Notes: generated from the sequence alone by a model not told the origin. A DNA stretch of 63,137 nt from an uncultured Sphingomonadales bacterium (GCA_903858875.1 CAIOKP010000261.1:1-63137); one strand, 5' to 3'. Counted from the first letter of the stretch, positions 27,372 through 36,192 are shown. Numbers and translations: made by a program.

Positions 27372-28559
27372 TTGGCACGAAAGTTCCTATATGCTGTTGC
27401 CTTGCTGGTGGTTGTCGTGATTGCCGGCATGATGGGCCTGCGCTTTTGGGCCAATGAATTGTCGCAATTCGCATTTGTCCCGGCCAAAGTTTTTCACGCG
27501 CCGGCGCCGCTGGTGCCCAATGCCTATGCCAATCCGTCGCTGTGGTTTTCGCACGGCGCCGGCACCGCTGGCGATCCGGCCCGATGGCTGCCACGCGGCG
27601 CCGATGCGCCCGACCATGCGTTGCCCGCCGCGGTGTTCTTTATCCACCCGACCAGCCTGTTCGAACGCACCCGCTGGAACGCCGACATCCATGACGCGAC
27701 CACCAATGCCCGCGCCGAAACCTTTGTGCGCGGCCTGGCTAGCCCGTTCAACGCGGCGGCCGAAGTCTGGGTGCCGCGCTATCGCCAAGCGACCTTTGGC
27801 GCATTTTTGACCGACCATCCCGCCGGGCACAAGGCGCTCGACGCGGCCTATGGCGATGTGCTGGCCGGCTTTGACGCCTTTGTCGCGGGCGCAGATCCGC
27901 GCCTGCCGATCGTGCTGGTCGGGCATAGTCAGGGCGCCTTTCACCTGATGCGCCTGATGCAGGAACGCGTCGCGGGCCGCCCGCTGGCCAGCCGGATTGC
28001 CGCCGCCTATGTCGTCGGCTGGCCGGTCAGCCTGACGCATGACTTGCCGCACATGGGCCTGCCCGCCTGTACCGCGCCCGATCATTCGGGCTGCATCCTG
28101 TCATGGCAAAGCTTTGGCGAACCGGCCGACCCGCGCATGGTGATGGACGCCTATACGCGCTTTGCCGGCCTCGACGGCCGCAATCGCAAAGGCACGCCGT
28201 TCCTGTGCACCAACCCCATCACCGGCCGCCCCGGCGATGCGGCCACGGCGCAGGCGAACCTTGGCACGCTGGTGCCCGACGCCAATTTTTCGGGCGCGGC
28301 GCTGGTGCCGGGCATGGTCTCGGCGCGCTGTGCGCCCAACGGGTTTTTGATGATCGGATCGGGTCCGCAAATGGGGCCGCTGGTGCTGCCCGGCAACAAT
28401 TACCACGTGTATGACATCCCGCTATTCTGGGGCAATGTGCGCGCCGATGTCGCCCGCCGCGTCGGCGCATGGCACACGCAATCGGGCCATCCCGCGCCCA
28501 AACTCGCCAGCGCGAAATCCGCCGCCGGCAAAGCATGGTGGCGCCTGTGGCAGTCGTAA
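27372..28559 (+). CDS. DUF3089 alpha/beta-hydrolase-like protein
   Basis: A 395-aa DUF3089 protein. One N-terminal membrane anchor ([25 protein letters not shown]) is followed by an alpha/beta-hydrolase-like domain. [18 protein letters not shown] is the typical start of the domain, and [18 protein letters not shown] supplies the nucleophile elbow GHSQG. The start is assigned to TTG 27372 because MARKFLY matches family N-termini; TTG 27321 would overlap the previous gene by 32 bp. The substrate is unknown; the catalytic domain is probably periplasmic. Confidence 0.8.
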   Translation: MARKFLYAVALLVVVVIAGMMGLRFWANELSQFAFVPAKVFHAPAPLVPNAYANPSLWFSHGAGTAGDPARWLPRGADAPDHALPAAVFFIHPTSLFERTRWNADIHDATTNARAETFVRGLASPFNAAAEVWVPRYRQATFGAFLTDHPAGHKALDAAYGDVLAGFDAFVAGADPRLPIVLVGHSQGAFHLMRLMQERVAGRPLASRIAAAYVVGWPVSLTHDLPHMGLPACTAPDHSGCILSWQSFGEPADPRMVMDAYTRFAGLDGRNRKGTPFLCTNPITGRPGDAATAQANLGTLVPDANFSGAALVPGMVSARCAPNGFLMIGSGPQMGPLVLPGNNYHVYDIPLFWGNVRADVARRVGAWHTQSGHPAPKLASAKSAAGKAWWRLWQS

Positions 28560-29029
28560 TCACTACCAGCGCGCTCGAAATGCGCGACGCGCTGCCGCAT
28601 GGCGGCGGGCTGATCGGGCTGGATCTGGGCACCCAAACCATCGGCACCGCCTTTTGCGACCCTAGCTGGCGCATCGCCTCGCCCGGCAAAACCATCAAGC
28701 GGGGCAAGTTTTCCATCGACAAGGGCCTGATCGCCGCGCTGATCGCGGAACGCTCGATCAAGGGCATCGTCATCGGCCTGCCGCTCAACATGGACGGATC
28801 GTCCGGCCCGCGCGTCCAATCCACCCGCGCCTATGCCCGCAATCTCGAAGTGCTCGACCTGCCAATCCTGCTGTGGGATGAAAGGTGGAGCACCACCAGC
28901 GCCGAACGCGGCCTGCTCGACCAGGACATGAGCCGCGCCAAACGCGCCGAACGCATCGATTCGGCGGCGGCGGCGGTCATCCTGCAAGCGGCAATTGACG
29001 CGCTGGCGGGGGGCGGGTTCAGGCTGTGA
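28535..29029 (+). CDS. ruvX: Holliday junction resolvase-like RuvX (YqgF)
   Basis: RNase H-fold nuclease family implicated in 16S rRNA 5'-end maturation and, by fold, junction resolution. Catalytic motifs are [35 protein letters not shown] and [17 protein letters not shown], with a C-terminal Asp in [12 protein letters not shown]. The start is uncertain: ATG 28535 overlaps DUF3089 by 25 bp; GTG 28547 and ATG 28577 are alternatives. Confidence 0.92.
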   Translation: MVAPVAVVITTSALEMRDALPHGGGLIGLDLGTQTIGTAFCDPSWRIASPGKTIKRGKFSIDKGLIAALIAERSIKGIVIGLPLNMDGSSGPRVQSTRAYARNLEVLDLPILLWDERWSTTSAERGLLDQDMSRAKRAERIDSAAAAVILQAAIDALAGGGFRL

Positions 29030-29184
29030 TGGGAGGACTGATCGACATCCTGTCAGACATCGTTCTAGCGGACCTTTTCGGATGGCTGGCAGATCTACTA
29101 CCTCGCCCAATTCGTGTTGGCTGCTACACGTTGGTCGGTTTTGCTTTGGCCATGTTTGTGTTTTGGTACTTCTTTTTAAGATAA
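29029..29184 (+). CDS. Small membrane protein, 51 aa (not in ORF track)
   Basis: An ATG overlaps the ruvX stop (TGATG) and opens a 51-codon frame: [20 protein letters not shown], then a short loop ADLLPRPIRVGC, then a hydrophobic helix (YTLVGFALAMFVFWYFFLR) and TAA. GGCGGG lies about 14 bases upstream within ruvX. The composition is typical of a single-span membrane protein. I do not recognise a family. Support is the coupling to ruvX, the intact frame and the sensible topology; no homologue was checked. Confidence 0.55.
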   Translation: MGGLIDILSDIVLADLFGWLADLLPRPIRVGCYTLVGFALAMFVFWYFFLR

Positions 29185-29210
29185 CGAAGCGAGGGCCATC
29201 GCTCTTGCAC

Positions 29211-30113
29211 CTACCCTCCCTGCAAAACCCGCCGCCGCGCACCGGCCTCCATCGCCACCATCCGGCTGCCAGCCCCCTCCGCATGGCGCCACAGATCATC
29301 CCGCGCCGCCGCATCGCCCGCCACACTCGCCAGCGCATCCAACGCGTGCAACCGCATCCGGTCGCTGGGGTGCGTGCGGGCAAACCGGTGTGCCAAATCC
29401 GCTGCCTCGCCCCCACCCAGCCCGACCGCGATGTGCAAAAATGCTTCGCTCGCACCATGCGTCAGGATGCCGCTTATCTCGCCAGCGGCTGGATCAAAGC
29501 GATATTGGTCGAGCCACCCCTGCGCGCCCCCGGTGTGCAGGATGTTGAGCGACACCGACAGCGCATCGGCAGGCAATTGGGCATGAACATCGACATGGGC
29601 GCGATAGTGCTGGATGCGGCCAAGGTCCAACCGATGCCGCCCCGTCGAGCGCAACGTGACCTTTTCGCCAGTATAGCCATGGATCGCGTCATAATCGGCC
29701 TCGTAATAGTCGCTCCAATACCCCGGCCCGAAATAGCCAACCGTCAGGAAGTCGAAATTGTGGTCATGCGGCACGCCATAAGCAAAGGCCGCCGCGCCGC
29801 TGCTGCGCATCATCGGCTCGGCGGGCGAAGGCCACAGATTGGCGCGCAACAGGCAGTCGGTCCCCGCCCGGCCCAGCATGATCGCTTGCGGACCATAGGC
29901 GTTTTCGTCCGGCACTTCGCGATGGCGCCGTGCCAATTCCTCGATGATCAGATCACCCAGAAAATCTGGATTATTGCCCAATCGGCGTAAAACCCTGGCG
30001 GCGGCGGTGACGCTGTCCCCGTCGCGCGGCGCAAAGCCGCTGTCGGCCAATTCGGCAACCGCCTCATCAAGCGAAATCGCCGCGTCATCGACGATATCGA
30101 GCACGCAGGGCAT
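29211..30113 (-). CDS. Unknown protein with cupin-like His motif and helical-repeat C-terminus
   Basis: 300 aa, not recognised as a named family. The central part (about residues 112-205) looks like a cupin barrel: VPHDHNFDFLTVGYFGPGYWSDYYE could supply an HxH metal motif, and VHAQLPADALSVSLNIL resembles the second cupin motif. The C-terminal third (THGASEAFLHIAVGLGGGEAADLAHRFART...) is helical, like HEAT/Armadillo repeats. Its ATG overlaps the stop of the upstream gene (TAATG), so the two are coupled. With the 49-aa peptide gene it forms a three-gene cassette at the end of the argH-lysA run. A metal-dependent peptide-modifying oxygenase is inference. Confidence 0.6.
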   Translation of the reverse strand: MPCVLDIVDDAAISLDEAVAELADSGFAPRDGDSVTAAARVLRRLGNNPDFLGDLIIEELARRHREVPDENAYGPQAIMLGRAGTDCLLRANLWPSPAEPMMRSSGAAAFAYGVPHDHNFDFLTVGYFGPGYWSDYYEADYDAIHGYTGEKVTLRSTGRHRLDLGRIQHYRAHVDVHAQLPADALSVSLNILHTGGAQGWLDQYRFDPAAGEISGILTHGASEAFLHIAVGLGGGEAADLAHRFARTHPSDRMRLHALDALASVAGDAAARDDLWRHAEGAGSRMVAMEAGARRRVLQGG

Positions 30114-31081
30114 TACGCCAGAGCCGCCAACGCCGGATGCCGCTCGACCAATTGCCGAAGCAACGCCGCCGCCGCCGCCGCCAGCGGGTCGGCTGGCATC
30201 CTGGCCACGCGGTTCAACGCCGCAAATCCGCGCGCCGTATCCAATCCCAACCCCTCGCGCAGCGCCTGCCAGCGCAGATCGTCCGACGCCGGCTCCCCAG
30301 CGATTTCGGCCAGCACCGGCGCTGCATCGACGCGGCCCATCCGGCCCAGCAGGTTCACCATCAACGCATGGCGGCTTTCGCGCATCACCCCTGCGGCGCG
30401 GTGCAACAGGCGCCCGCTGGCGATGTCGTATTCATAGGCCACGCCGCCACATCGCGCGCGACGTTGCAAGCGCAGCGCGACCAGACAGCCGTCGATGCGG
30501 CGCAACCGGGATGCCTGATACGCGCCATCGCGCGCCAAAATCCGCCCCGGCGTCAAGCTGACCACGGCCCGGTCCAGCCGGACAAGCTCGGCCCCCGGCT
30601 CGTCACAGGTGACCACCTCGGCCTCCCCACAGCCGGCCAGAACCACCTCCCAGCATTCCAGTGGAGCAAAATTGACGCTCGGCCCCAGCGCCTGTTGCGC
30701 CATCACCGCGCCATCGACCGCAACCAGCGCCAGCGTCGCTTCACCCACCCGGCCCAGCAGCAATGTCGACGTCACACCATTGGTGAAATGCCGCAGCGGC
30801 ATTTGGCCGAGCGGTGCGCCGGCCAGCGCGGGCACCAGCGCGGCGATCAATGCCGCCACCCAATCCCGCGCCTGCGTCGCCCCCGCCACAAACAGCGCCC
30901 CCAAGGCCAGACAATCGGCCAGACCCACCGCTGGGTCGGCAAAGCGGGCGAGGTCCGCGAGAATCGCGCAAGTGTCGGGTCGCGCATTCCACCCCTCGCG
31001 CGCCGCGGTCAGCGCGGCCTGCGCCTCGCGCTGCGGGGTGTCATCACCCCGCAGCGCCGCGATTTCAGGATGCAGCAACAT
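30113..31081 (-). CDS. Unknown protein, probable partner of the cupin-like gene
   Basis: 322 aa with no named domain I recognise. The order of parts follows its neighbour: a helical N-terminus (EIAALRGDDTPQREAQAALTAAREGW), a beta-rich middle (about residues 95-235, LECWEVVLAGCGEAEVV, LVRLDRAVVSLTPGRIL, GCLVALRLQRR), then helical repeats (ESRHALMVNLLGRMGRVDAAPVL...). The His-x-His of the neighbour is not present here, only HFTNGV. This suggests a diverged paralogue acting as a binding or scaffold subunit. It ends 1 base inside the next gene's ATG and starts 18 bp after the 49-aa peptide gene. Confidence 0.55.
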   Translation of the reverse strand: MLLHPEIAALRGDDTPQREAQAALTAAREGWNARPDTCAILADLARFADPAVGLADCLALGALFVAGATQARDWVAALIAALVPALAGAPLGQMPLRHFTNGVTSTLLLGRVGEATLALVAVDGAVMAQQALGPSVNFAPLECWEVVLAGCGEAEVVTCDEPGAELVRLDRAVVSLTPGRILARDGAYQASRLRRIDGCLVALRLQRRARCGGVAYEYDIASGRLLHRAAGVMRESRHALMVNLLGRMGRVDAAPVLAEIAGEPASDDLRWQALREGLGLDTARGFAALNRVARMPADPLAAAAAALLRQLVERHPALAALA

Positions 31082-31099
31082 CAGCGCCGCACCCCTCGC

Positions 31100-31249
31100 T
31101 TATACGTAAAGGTCGTAGAGATAAACCATCAGCATGAGCAGCGTGTCGTCCGACCCGGACCCTTGCGGATGATGCTGCTGGCTACCGAATACACCGGTAG
31201 CTCGGGGCAGATCAGGCAGCGCGAGCGCATCAATCTTGGGCAGTTCCAT
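31100..31249 (-). CDS. 49-aa peptide, candidate RiPP-type precursor (not in ORF track)
   Basis: The minus strand reads ATG...TAA for 49 codons: MELPKIDALALPDLPRATG, then VFGSQQHHPQGSGSDD, then TLLMLMVYLYDLYV. A Shine-Dalgarno GGAGA lies eight bases before the ATG, the best in this neighbourhood. The layout (acidic-hydrophobic front, Gly/Ser linker, Tyr- and Met-rich hydrophobic tail) resembles a leader-core precursor. A small hairpin (GTGGGC AAGCC GCCCAC, 31268-31284) precedes it. Downstream genes follow closely on the same strand. A structural subunit or toxin-like peptide is an alternative. Confidence 0.6.
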   Translation of the reverse strand: MELPKIDALALPDLPRATGVFGSQQHHPQGSGSDDTLLMLMVYLYDLYV

Positions 31250-31336
31250 GAGGCATTCTCCGGCACAGTGGGCAAGCCGCCCACATCCGTAAAATCCCTT
31301 AAGTAAGCCGGAGGGAGAAGTTAAAACCTCGTAATC

Positions 31337-32140
31337 CTAGCCGATTTCACCACCCGGCCCGCGCAGCACCAGCCACAGGCCCGCCGGCGCGCCCACCCCA
31401 TGCCCCGCCGCGATCGGCATGCGCGCCGCATCGGCCCGCGCCCGCGCGAGGATGGTTGGCGGCACGCCCGGTTCATAGGCAATGCCATCCGCGCTGCCCA
31501 ACCACCGTGCCTCGCGCAATGTCAGGTCATCGGGATCCCTCGTTCGCAGGCAAATCTCGATCACCCCGCCATGCTCGCCAAGCGCCTCGCCCGCCAGCCA
31601 TGCCGTCACCCGCGCCGCGCTGTCGCCCTCCAACGGATCAAGCGGCCCACCACTGGCCAGCGCCGCATCCAGCGCCCGCCGCCTGTCCCCCGCATCAGGA
31701 AACCGCGCCCGCAACGCCCCCCGCGCCGCGCCCAAAGCCCGCGCCAAAGCACCCAGCGTCGACGGCAACAGCCCGTCCAACCGCAACCGAATGTGCTTGG
31801 CCAGCCCGGCGGAAACGCCCCCAGTGCCGACCGCGATCAAGACGGGCGACCGGTCGATAATGCTCGGCGTGGTGAAATCGCACAGGTCCGGCTGATCGAC
31901 GACATTGACGATCACGCCCGCACAGCGCAGCCGCAAGGCATCGGCCTCCGCCGCGCCGCGATCCTCATAGGCGACAAAGGCCAGCCGCGCGCAACGGTCG
32001 ATCCCGGCCTGCATATCGTCGATCACCACCCCCCCGGCGCGCGCAACCAGCCGCCGTTTGGCCTCGGCTGCCTCCCCCACGCCCAGCACGATCACCGGTT
32101 GGCCGGCGATGCGGTGGAACAGAGGCAGGCTGTCGATCAT
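31337..32140 (-). CDS. Precorrin-2 dehydrogenase / siroheme synthase-type protein
   Basis: 267 aa matching the NAD-dependent precorrin-2 dehydrogenase and ferrochelatase module of CysG (Met8/SirC class). It has the N-terminal Rossmann motif PVIVLGVGEAAEAKRRLVARAG, then VNVVDQPDLCDFTTPSIIDRSPVLIAVGTGGVSAGLAKHIR. The CysG-type uroporphyrinogen methyltransferase domain is absent; the C-terminal third is unusual and keeps only part of the dimerisation region. It makes siroheme for sulfite or nitrite reductase. It starts 1 bp after lysA ends. Confidence 0.82.
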   Translation of the reverse strand: MIDSLPLFHRIAGQPVIVLGVGEAAEAKRRLVARAGGVVIDDMQAGIDRCARLAFVAYEDRGAAEADALRLRCAGVIVNVVDQPDLCDFTTPSIIDRSPVLIAVGTGGVSAGLAKHIRLRLDGLLPSTLGALARALGAARGALRARFPDAGDRRRALDAALASGGPLDPLEGDSAARVTAWLAGEALGEHGGVIEICLRTRDPDDLTLREARWLGSADGIAYEPGVPPTILARARADAARMPIAAGHGVGAPAGLWLVLRGPGGEIG

Positions 32141-32141
32141 G

Positions 32142-33401
32142 CTATTTCAACCAGTCCGGCACCTGTTCGGCGGCCAGAATGGTCGCAGGGTCAATGCGGT
32201 GGGCGACGATCGCCCATTGGTCGCCATGCACCATCACCTCGGGCACCAGCGCGCGGCTGTTATACGTGTTGGCCATGGTCGCACCATAGGCCCCCGCCGT
32301 GCGGAATACCGCAAGGTCGCCCGCCTGCATCACGTCGATCTCGCGCCCCATGGCAAAGGTGTCGCTGCTCTCGCAAATCGGGCCGACGATGTTGGCGACC
32401 ATTTTGTCACCACCCGGCGTCACCGCCCAAAAATCATGCCACGCGCCATACAAGGCCGGGCGGGCCAGATCGTTCATCGCCGCATCGACAATGACGAAAG
32501 GCGCCGCGACGCCTTCCTTCACGCGCACGACTTGCGTCACCAACACGCCCGAATTGCCAGCGATCACCCGGCCCGGTTCGAACATCAACGTGACGCCCCA
32601 ATCCTGGGTCACGCGCGCGACCATTGCGGCATATTCGGCGGGGCTGGGGAACACCTCGTCCGCCTTATACGGCACGCCGATCCCGCCGCCCAGGTCCATA
32701 TGGGTGATCACCTGCCCCTGCGCGCGGATGGCGCGCATCAGGTCGCCCATCTTGGCAAAGGCCGCCTCCAAGGGGTCGAGGCTCGACAATTGGCTGCCGA
32801 TATGGACGGCAAGGCCGCGCATCTCGATGCCGGGCAGCGCCGACAGCCGGGCGTAAATGCCAGCGGCGCGGTCATAGGCAACGCCGAACTTGTTCTCCGC
32901 CTTGCCGGTGGAGATCTTGGCGTGGGTGCCCGCATCGACATCGGGATTGACGCGCAAAGCCGCCCGCGCGGTCAGCCCAAGCCCCGCCGCCATCGCCGCC
33001 AGTTCAACGCCTTCTTCTTCCGATTCGATGTTGAACTGGCCGATCCCGGCCTGCAACCCGCGCAGCAATTCGCCCGCCGTCTTGCCGACTCCCGAAAACA
33101 CGATGCCCGCCGCCGGAATCCCCGCCGCCAGCGCCCGGTCCATCTCGCCCGCCGACACGACATCGGCGCCATACCCCTCGCCCGCCAGCAATTTCAGCAC
33201 GGCAAGATTGGGGTTCGACTTCACCGCAAAGGCGATATGCGTCGATGGCAGCACCGCCAGCGCATCGCGAAACACCCGCGCATGGCGGGTCAGCGTGGCG
33301 GCGGAATAGATGTAGCACGGCGTCGCCACCGCTTCGGCGATAGCGGGGATGGCGACGTCTTCGGCATGCAGGACGCCGTTGCGATAGCTGAAATGGTCCA
33401 T
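32142..33401 (-). CDS. lysA: Diaminopimelate decarboxylase
   Basis: PLP enzyme for the last step of lysine biosynthesis. The start was moved from 33791 to ATG 33401 (MDHFSYRNGVLHAEDV, 419 aa), the typical N-terminus. IAFAVKSNPNLAVLKLL carries the PLP lysine, GRVIAGNSGVLVTQV the phosphate-binding glycines, and ICESSDTFAMGREI the catalytic Cys from the partner subunit. It is preceded by the LptM-like gene and argH, a conserved proteobacterial arrangement. Confidence 0.97.
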   Translation of the reverse strand: MDHFSYRNGVLHAEDVAIPAIAEAVATPCYIYSAATLTRHARVFRDALAVLPSTHIAFAVKSNPNLAVLKLLAGEGYGADVVSAGEMDRALAAGIPAAGIVFSGVGKTAGELLRGLQAGIGQFNIESEEEGVELAAMAAGLGLTARAALRVNPDVDAGTHAKISTGKAENKFGVAYDRAAGIYARLSALPGIEMRGLAVHIGSQLSSLDPLEAAFAKMGDLMRAIRAQGQVITHMDLGGGIGVPYKADEVFPSPAEYAAMVARVTQDWGVTLMFEPGRVIAGNSGVLVTQVVRVKEGVAAPFVIVDAAMNDLARPALYGAWHDFWAVTPGGDKMVANIVGPICESSDTFAMGREIDVMQAGDLAVFRTAGAYGATMANTYNSRALVPEVMVHGDQWAIVAHRIDPATILAAEQVPDWLK

Positions 33402-33412
33402 GGTATCTTCTG

Positions 33413-33658
33413 TTAATCGTGCGGGGGAAGGTCGAACGGATCGTCGGTGCGCGGCTCGGATTTGGTGTGCAATTCGACATTGCGTCCGGGGCGCGCCTGC
33501 GACGTTTGGCCCAGCAATTCGGCCGAACCGGGGCGCGTTGCCCGGCCATAGGGCGCGACGGGCAATTGTTTGGGCGGTTTGGGTTTGAGATCCGCCTGCG
33601 ACCCACAGCCGCCCAGCGCCAACGTCAGGGCGGCAAGGATCAGTGTGGGGTGTCGCAT
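33413..33658 (-). CDS. LptM-like small lipoprotein
   Basis: An 81-aa protein with signal peptide MRHPTLILAALTLALGGC, lipobox LGGC and a Cys at residue 18. The mature part is Pro/Lys-rich (KPKPPKQLPVAPYG) and ends polar. Small lipoproteins at this site, beside lysA or dapF, belong to the LptM (YifL) type, which helps the LptD/LptE outer-membrane complex mature in E. coli. Identity with that family is inferred from position, lipobox and size, not from alignment. Confidence 0.7.
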   Translation of the reverse strand: MRHPTLILAALTLALGGCGSQADLKPKPPKQLPVAPYGRATRPGSAELLGQTSQARPGRNVELHTKSEPRTDDPFDLPPHD

Positions 33659-33663
33659 CGGGC

Positions 33664-35076
33664 CTACTCCATTCCCAGCGCGGCGCGGGCCTGCGCCACG
33701 CGCTGTTGTACCTGGACCGGCGCGGTTCCGCCATGGCTGGCGCGCGAGGCCACCGACGCCTCGACCGACAGCGCGGGAAACACGCGTTCATCGATGCGCG
33801 GATCGATCGCCTGCAATTCGGCCAGCGTCAGGCGATCGAGCGCAATGCCCTTGGCCTCGGCCAGCTTGACCGCCGCGCCGGTGATGTGATGCGCCTCGCG
33901 GAACGGGATGTTGGCTTGGCGGACCAGCCAGTCGGCCAGATCGGTCGCGGTGGCATAGCCCAGTTCCGCCGCCGCGCGCATCCGCTCGGTGCGGAATGTC
34001 GTCGCCTCGACCATCCCGGTCATCGCCGCGATGCACAGCGTCAACAGCCCGGCGGCTTCGAACACCGGCGGCTTGTCGTCCTGCATATCCTTGGAATAGG
34101 CCAGCGGCAGGCCCTTCATGGTGATCATCAGGCTGGTCAGGCAACCGATGATCCGCCCCGCATGGCCGCGCACCAGTTCGGCGGCGTCGGGGTTCTTCTT
34201 TTGCGGCATGATGCTGCTGCCGGTCGACAGCGAATCGGGCAGCGTCACAAAGCCGAAAGGCTGCGAGGCCCAAATGATGAATTCCTCGGCCAACCGCGAC
34301 AGATGCAGCGCGCATTGGGCCGCCGCCATCAGGTAATCGAGCGCGAAATCGCGGTCGGACACCGAATCGAGGCTGTTATCGGTCGGCCGATCAAACCCCA
34401 GCGCCCGCGCCGTCATCGCCCGGTCGATCGGAAACCCGGTGCCCGCCAATGCCGCAGCGCCCAGCGGGCTTTGGTTCATCCGCGCCCGCGCATCGGCAAA
34501 GCGTGACACATCGCGCGCCACCATCTCGTAATAGGCCATCAGGTGGTGGCCCAAGGTCACCGGCTGGGCGATTTGCAGATGGGTAAAGCCCGGCATGATC
34601 GAGGCCGCATGTTCGCCCGCCCGCGTCACCAGCGCGCGTTGCAACGCCGCCAGCCCGCCCAGCGTCGCATCACACGTATCGCGCACCCACAGGCGGAAAT
34701 CGGTCGCCACCTGATCGTTGCGGCTGCGTGCGGTGTGCAACCGCCCGGCCACCGGGCCGATCAATTCGGCCAGCCGGCTTTCAGTGGTCATGTGAATATC
34801 TTCAAGGTCCCAGTTTTCCGGCACCCCGTTGGCTGCATATTCCGCCGCCACACTGTCCAGCCCGGCGCTGATCGTCGCCGCATCCGTCGCTGCCACAATG
34901 CCCTGCGCGCCCAGCATGCCCACATGGGCCTTTGACGCGGCGATGTCTTGGCGCCACAATGCCTTGTCGAAGGGGATGGAGGCATTTATCTCCCGCATGA
35001 TCGCGCTGGGCCCTTCGGCGAAGCGCCCGCCCCACATCGCATTGGAGCCCGCCTTGCTGTCCTGCCCATCACTCAC
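33664..35076 (-). CDS. argH: Argininosuccinate lyase
   Basis: Splits argininosuccinate into arginine and fumarate. [27 protein letters not shown] is the family N-terminus, [20 protein letters not shown] a conserved motif, and [20 protein letters not shown] the fumarase/lyase signature with the catalytic Ser loop. The start is set at GTG 35076 ([17 protein letters not shown], 470 aa); the longer track frame runs antisense to the divergent thioredoxin gene. The two start regions overlap by about 23 bp. Confidence 0.96.
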   Translation of the reverse strand: MSDGQDSKAGSNAMWGGRFAEGPSAIMREINASIPFDKALWRQDIAASKAHVGMLGAQGIVAATDAATISAGLDSVAAEYAANGVPENWDLEDIHMTTESRLAELIGPVAGRLHTARSRNDQVATDFRLWVRDTCDATLGGLAALQRALVTRAGEHAASIMPGFTHLQIAQPVTLGHHLMAYYEMVARDVSRFADARARMNQSPLGAAALAGTGFPIDRAMTARALGFDRPTDNSLDSVSDRDFALDYLMAAAQCALHLSRLAEEFIIWASQPFGFVTLPDSLSTGSSIMPQKKNPDAAELVRGHAGRIIGCLTSLMITMKGLPLAYSKDMQDDKPPVFEAAGLLTLCIAAMTGMVEATTFRTERMRAAAELGYATATDLADWLVRQANIPFREAHHITGAAVKLAEAKGIALDRLTLAELQAIDPRIDERVFPALSVEASVASRASHGGTAPVQVQQRVAQARAALGME

Positions 35077-35635
35077 GCGCAAATTCCTTACCTGTGGCCT
35101 GACGCTGGCTGCGGTCACTCTGGCCCTTGCCGGATGCGATAGGCAAAGCGGCCAGAATGCGCAACCTGCGGCGAGCGGCGGCGCGACAGAACCCGCGCCC
35201 ACCATCGACCGCAGCCACAAGGGCAGCCAATTGCCCAACCTGACGTTCCACGACGCGGCGGGCAAGGACATCCACACCGCCACGCTGATCGGCAAGCCAT
35301 TGGTCATCAACCTGTGGGCGACCTGGTGTGCGCCCTGCGTCGCGGAATTGCCAACGCTCGATACGCTGGCTGCCAAGGGCGACGTCCGCGTGCTGACCGT
35401 GTCGCAGGATACGCGCGGGCCGGAAAAGATCGCCGCCTTTCTGACGGCCAAGGGCCTGAGCCATCTCGAAGCGTGGCTTGACCCCGATGGCACCGCGGCA
35501 ACGCAATATCAGGTCACCACCCTGCCCGCCTCGATCTATTACGACGCACAGGGGCACGAGGTGTGGCGGATGACCGGCGGCAATGATTGGACCGGGCCAA
35601 AAGCGGCCACATTGCTGGCCGAAGCCAAGCCCTAG
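35054..35635 (+). CDS. TlpA-family thiol-disulfide oxidoreductase, lipoprotein
   Basis: Periplasmic thioredoxin-like protein. [19 protein letters not shown] is a lipoprotein signal peptide with lipobox LAGC. The redox centre is [17 protein letters not shown] (WCAPC), and the cis-Pro is in [10 protein letters not shown]. No ATG fits; TTG 35054 ([11 protein letters not shown], 193 aa) is the best start and overlaps the divergent argH start. A role in cytochrome c or CuA thiol reduction is the family expectation, not shown here. Confidence 0.88.
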   Translation: MLSCPSLTRKFLTCGLTLAAVTLALAGCDRQSGQNAQPAASGGATEPAPTIDRSHKGSQLPNLTFHDAAGKDIHTATLIGKPLVINLWATWCAPCVAELPTLDTLAAKGDVRVLTVSQDTRGPEKIAAFLTAKGLSHLEAWLDPDGTAATQYQVTTLPASIYYDAQGHEVWRMTGGNDWTGPKAATLLAEAKP

Positions 35636-35716
35636 GCGCGACCACGTACCCCTATCACCACGATTGTTTTGCCATACCGCCCTATCTTCACGGCGCAATC
35701 CGCAGGGAGGCAGCGA

Positions 35717-35908
35717 GTGACGACCATCCGGCAAGGGCTGAGACAACTGATGAGGGACCGCTCGGGCGGGACCGCCATGGAGTATGGCCTCATTCTGGCG
35801 CTTATCGTGATCGGCCTGTTCGTGGTGGTCGGCGGCATGGGCAATATGATTCAGACGACGCTGGGCACCGCATCGACCACGATGGATGCCGCCAACGCCG
35901 CCGCCTGA
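35717..35908 (+). CDS. Flp/Fap-type pilin
   Basis: A 63-aa Flp family pilin. GTG 35717 follows AGGGAGG by six bases, which fixes the start inside the longer track frame. A basic N-terminus (RQGLRQLMRDRSG) precedes the hydrophobic assembly helix GTAMEYGLILALIVIGLFVVVGGMG, with the conserved Glu-Tyr after the prepilin-peptidase cleavage site. No tad/cpa assembly genes are in the window, so it is an orphan pilin here. Confidence 0.93.
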   Translation: MTTIRQGLRQLMRDRSGGTAMEYGLILALIVIGLFVVVGGMGNMIQTTLGTASTTMDAANAAA

Positions 35909-35919
35909 TCGCGCGCCTG

Positions 35920-36192
35920 TCAAATCCCGTCGAGCGGGGAACCCTGTGCCCGTTGCGGCAAAGGCCGCTTGCCCTTGGTCCGGCTGGTCAGGTGGAACAG
36001 CCCGCATCGGTCGCACCGATACGGTCGCAGCGCAAAATCGGCACGCAGCGCCGCCGCCACCGCATCCTGTTCGCAACGATAGCGCTGTTTTCTGGCGCAA
36101 ATGCTGGCTCTGGTCCGCAACCTGTCGCCCCACCCCCGGTATCGGCCCGGCGCCGATGGCCATCGGTTAGCCCAACGCCATTGCCACCGCAA
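35920..36192 (-). CDS. Small zinc-ribbon-like hypothetical protein
   Basis: Up to 90 aa. The region ICARKQRYRCEQDAVAAALRADFALRPYRCDRCGLFHLTSRTKGK reads as a compact Zn-binding module (Cys, then CxxC and His in YRCDRCGLFHLTSR), with spacing like short phage and alphaproteobacterial zinc-ribbon proteins. The true start is probably nearer TTG 36120, where GGGGCGACAGG precedes; the upstream Trp-rich part looks non-coding. Its function is unknown. Confidence 0.5.
   Translation of the reverse strand: MRWQWRWANRWPSAPGRYRGWGDRLRTRASICARKQRYRCEQDAVAAALRADFALRPYRCDRCGLFHLTSRTKGKRPLPQRAQGSPLDGI

Noticed and set aside
25904-27487. 527-aa minus-strand ORF opposite the AI-2E permease
   Set aside because: Complement of the permease and lepB genes; His/Gln/Arg-rich low-complexity protein without motif.
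28219-29458. Minus-strand ORFs (201 and 352 aa) across DUF3089-ruvX
   Set aside because: They overlap motif-bearing plus-strand genes; no RBS or domain.
33402-33791. Extended lysA N-terminus in the ORF track
   Set aside because: Overlaps the whole LptM-like gene in another frame; the family N-terminus begins at 33401.
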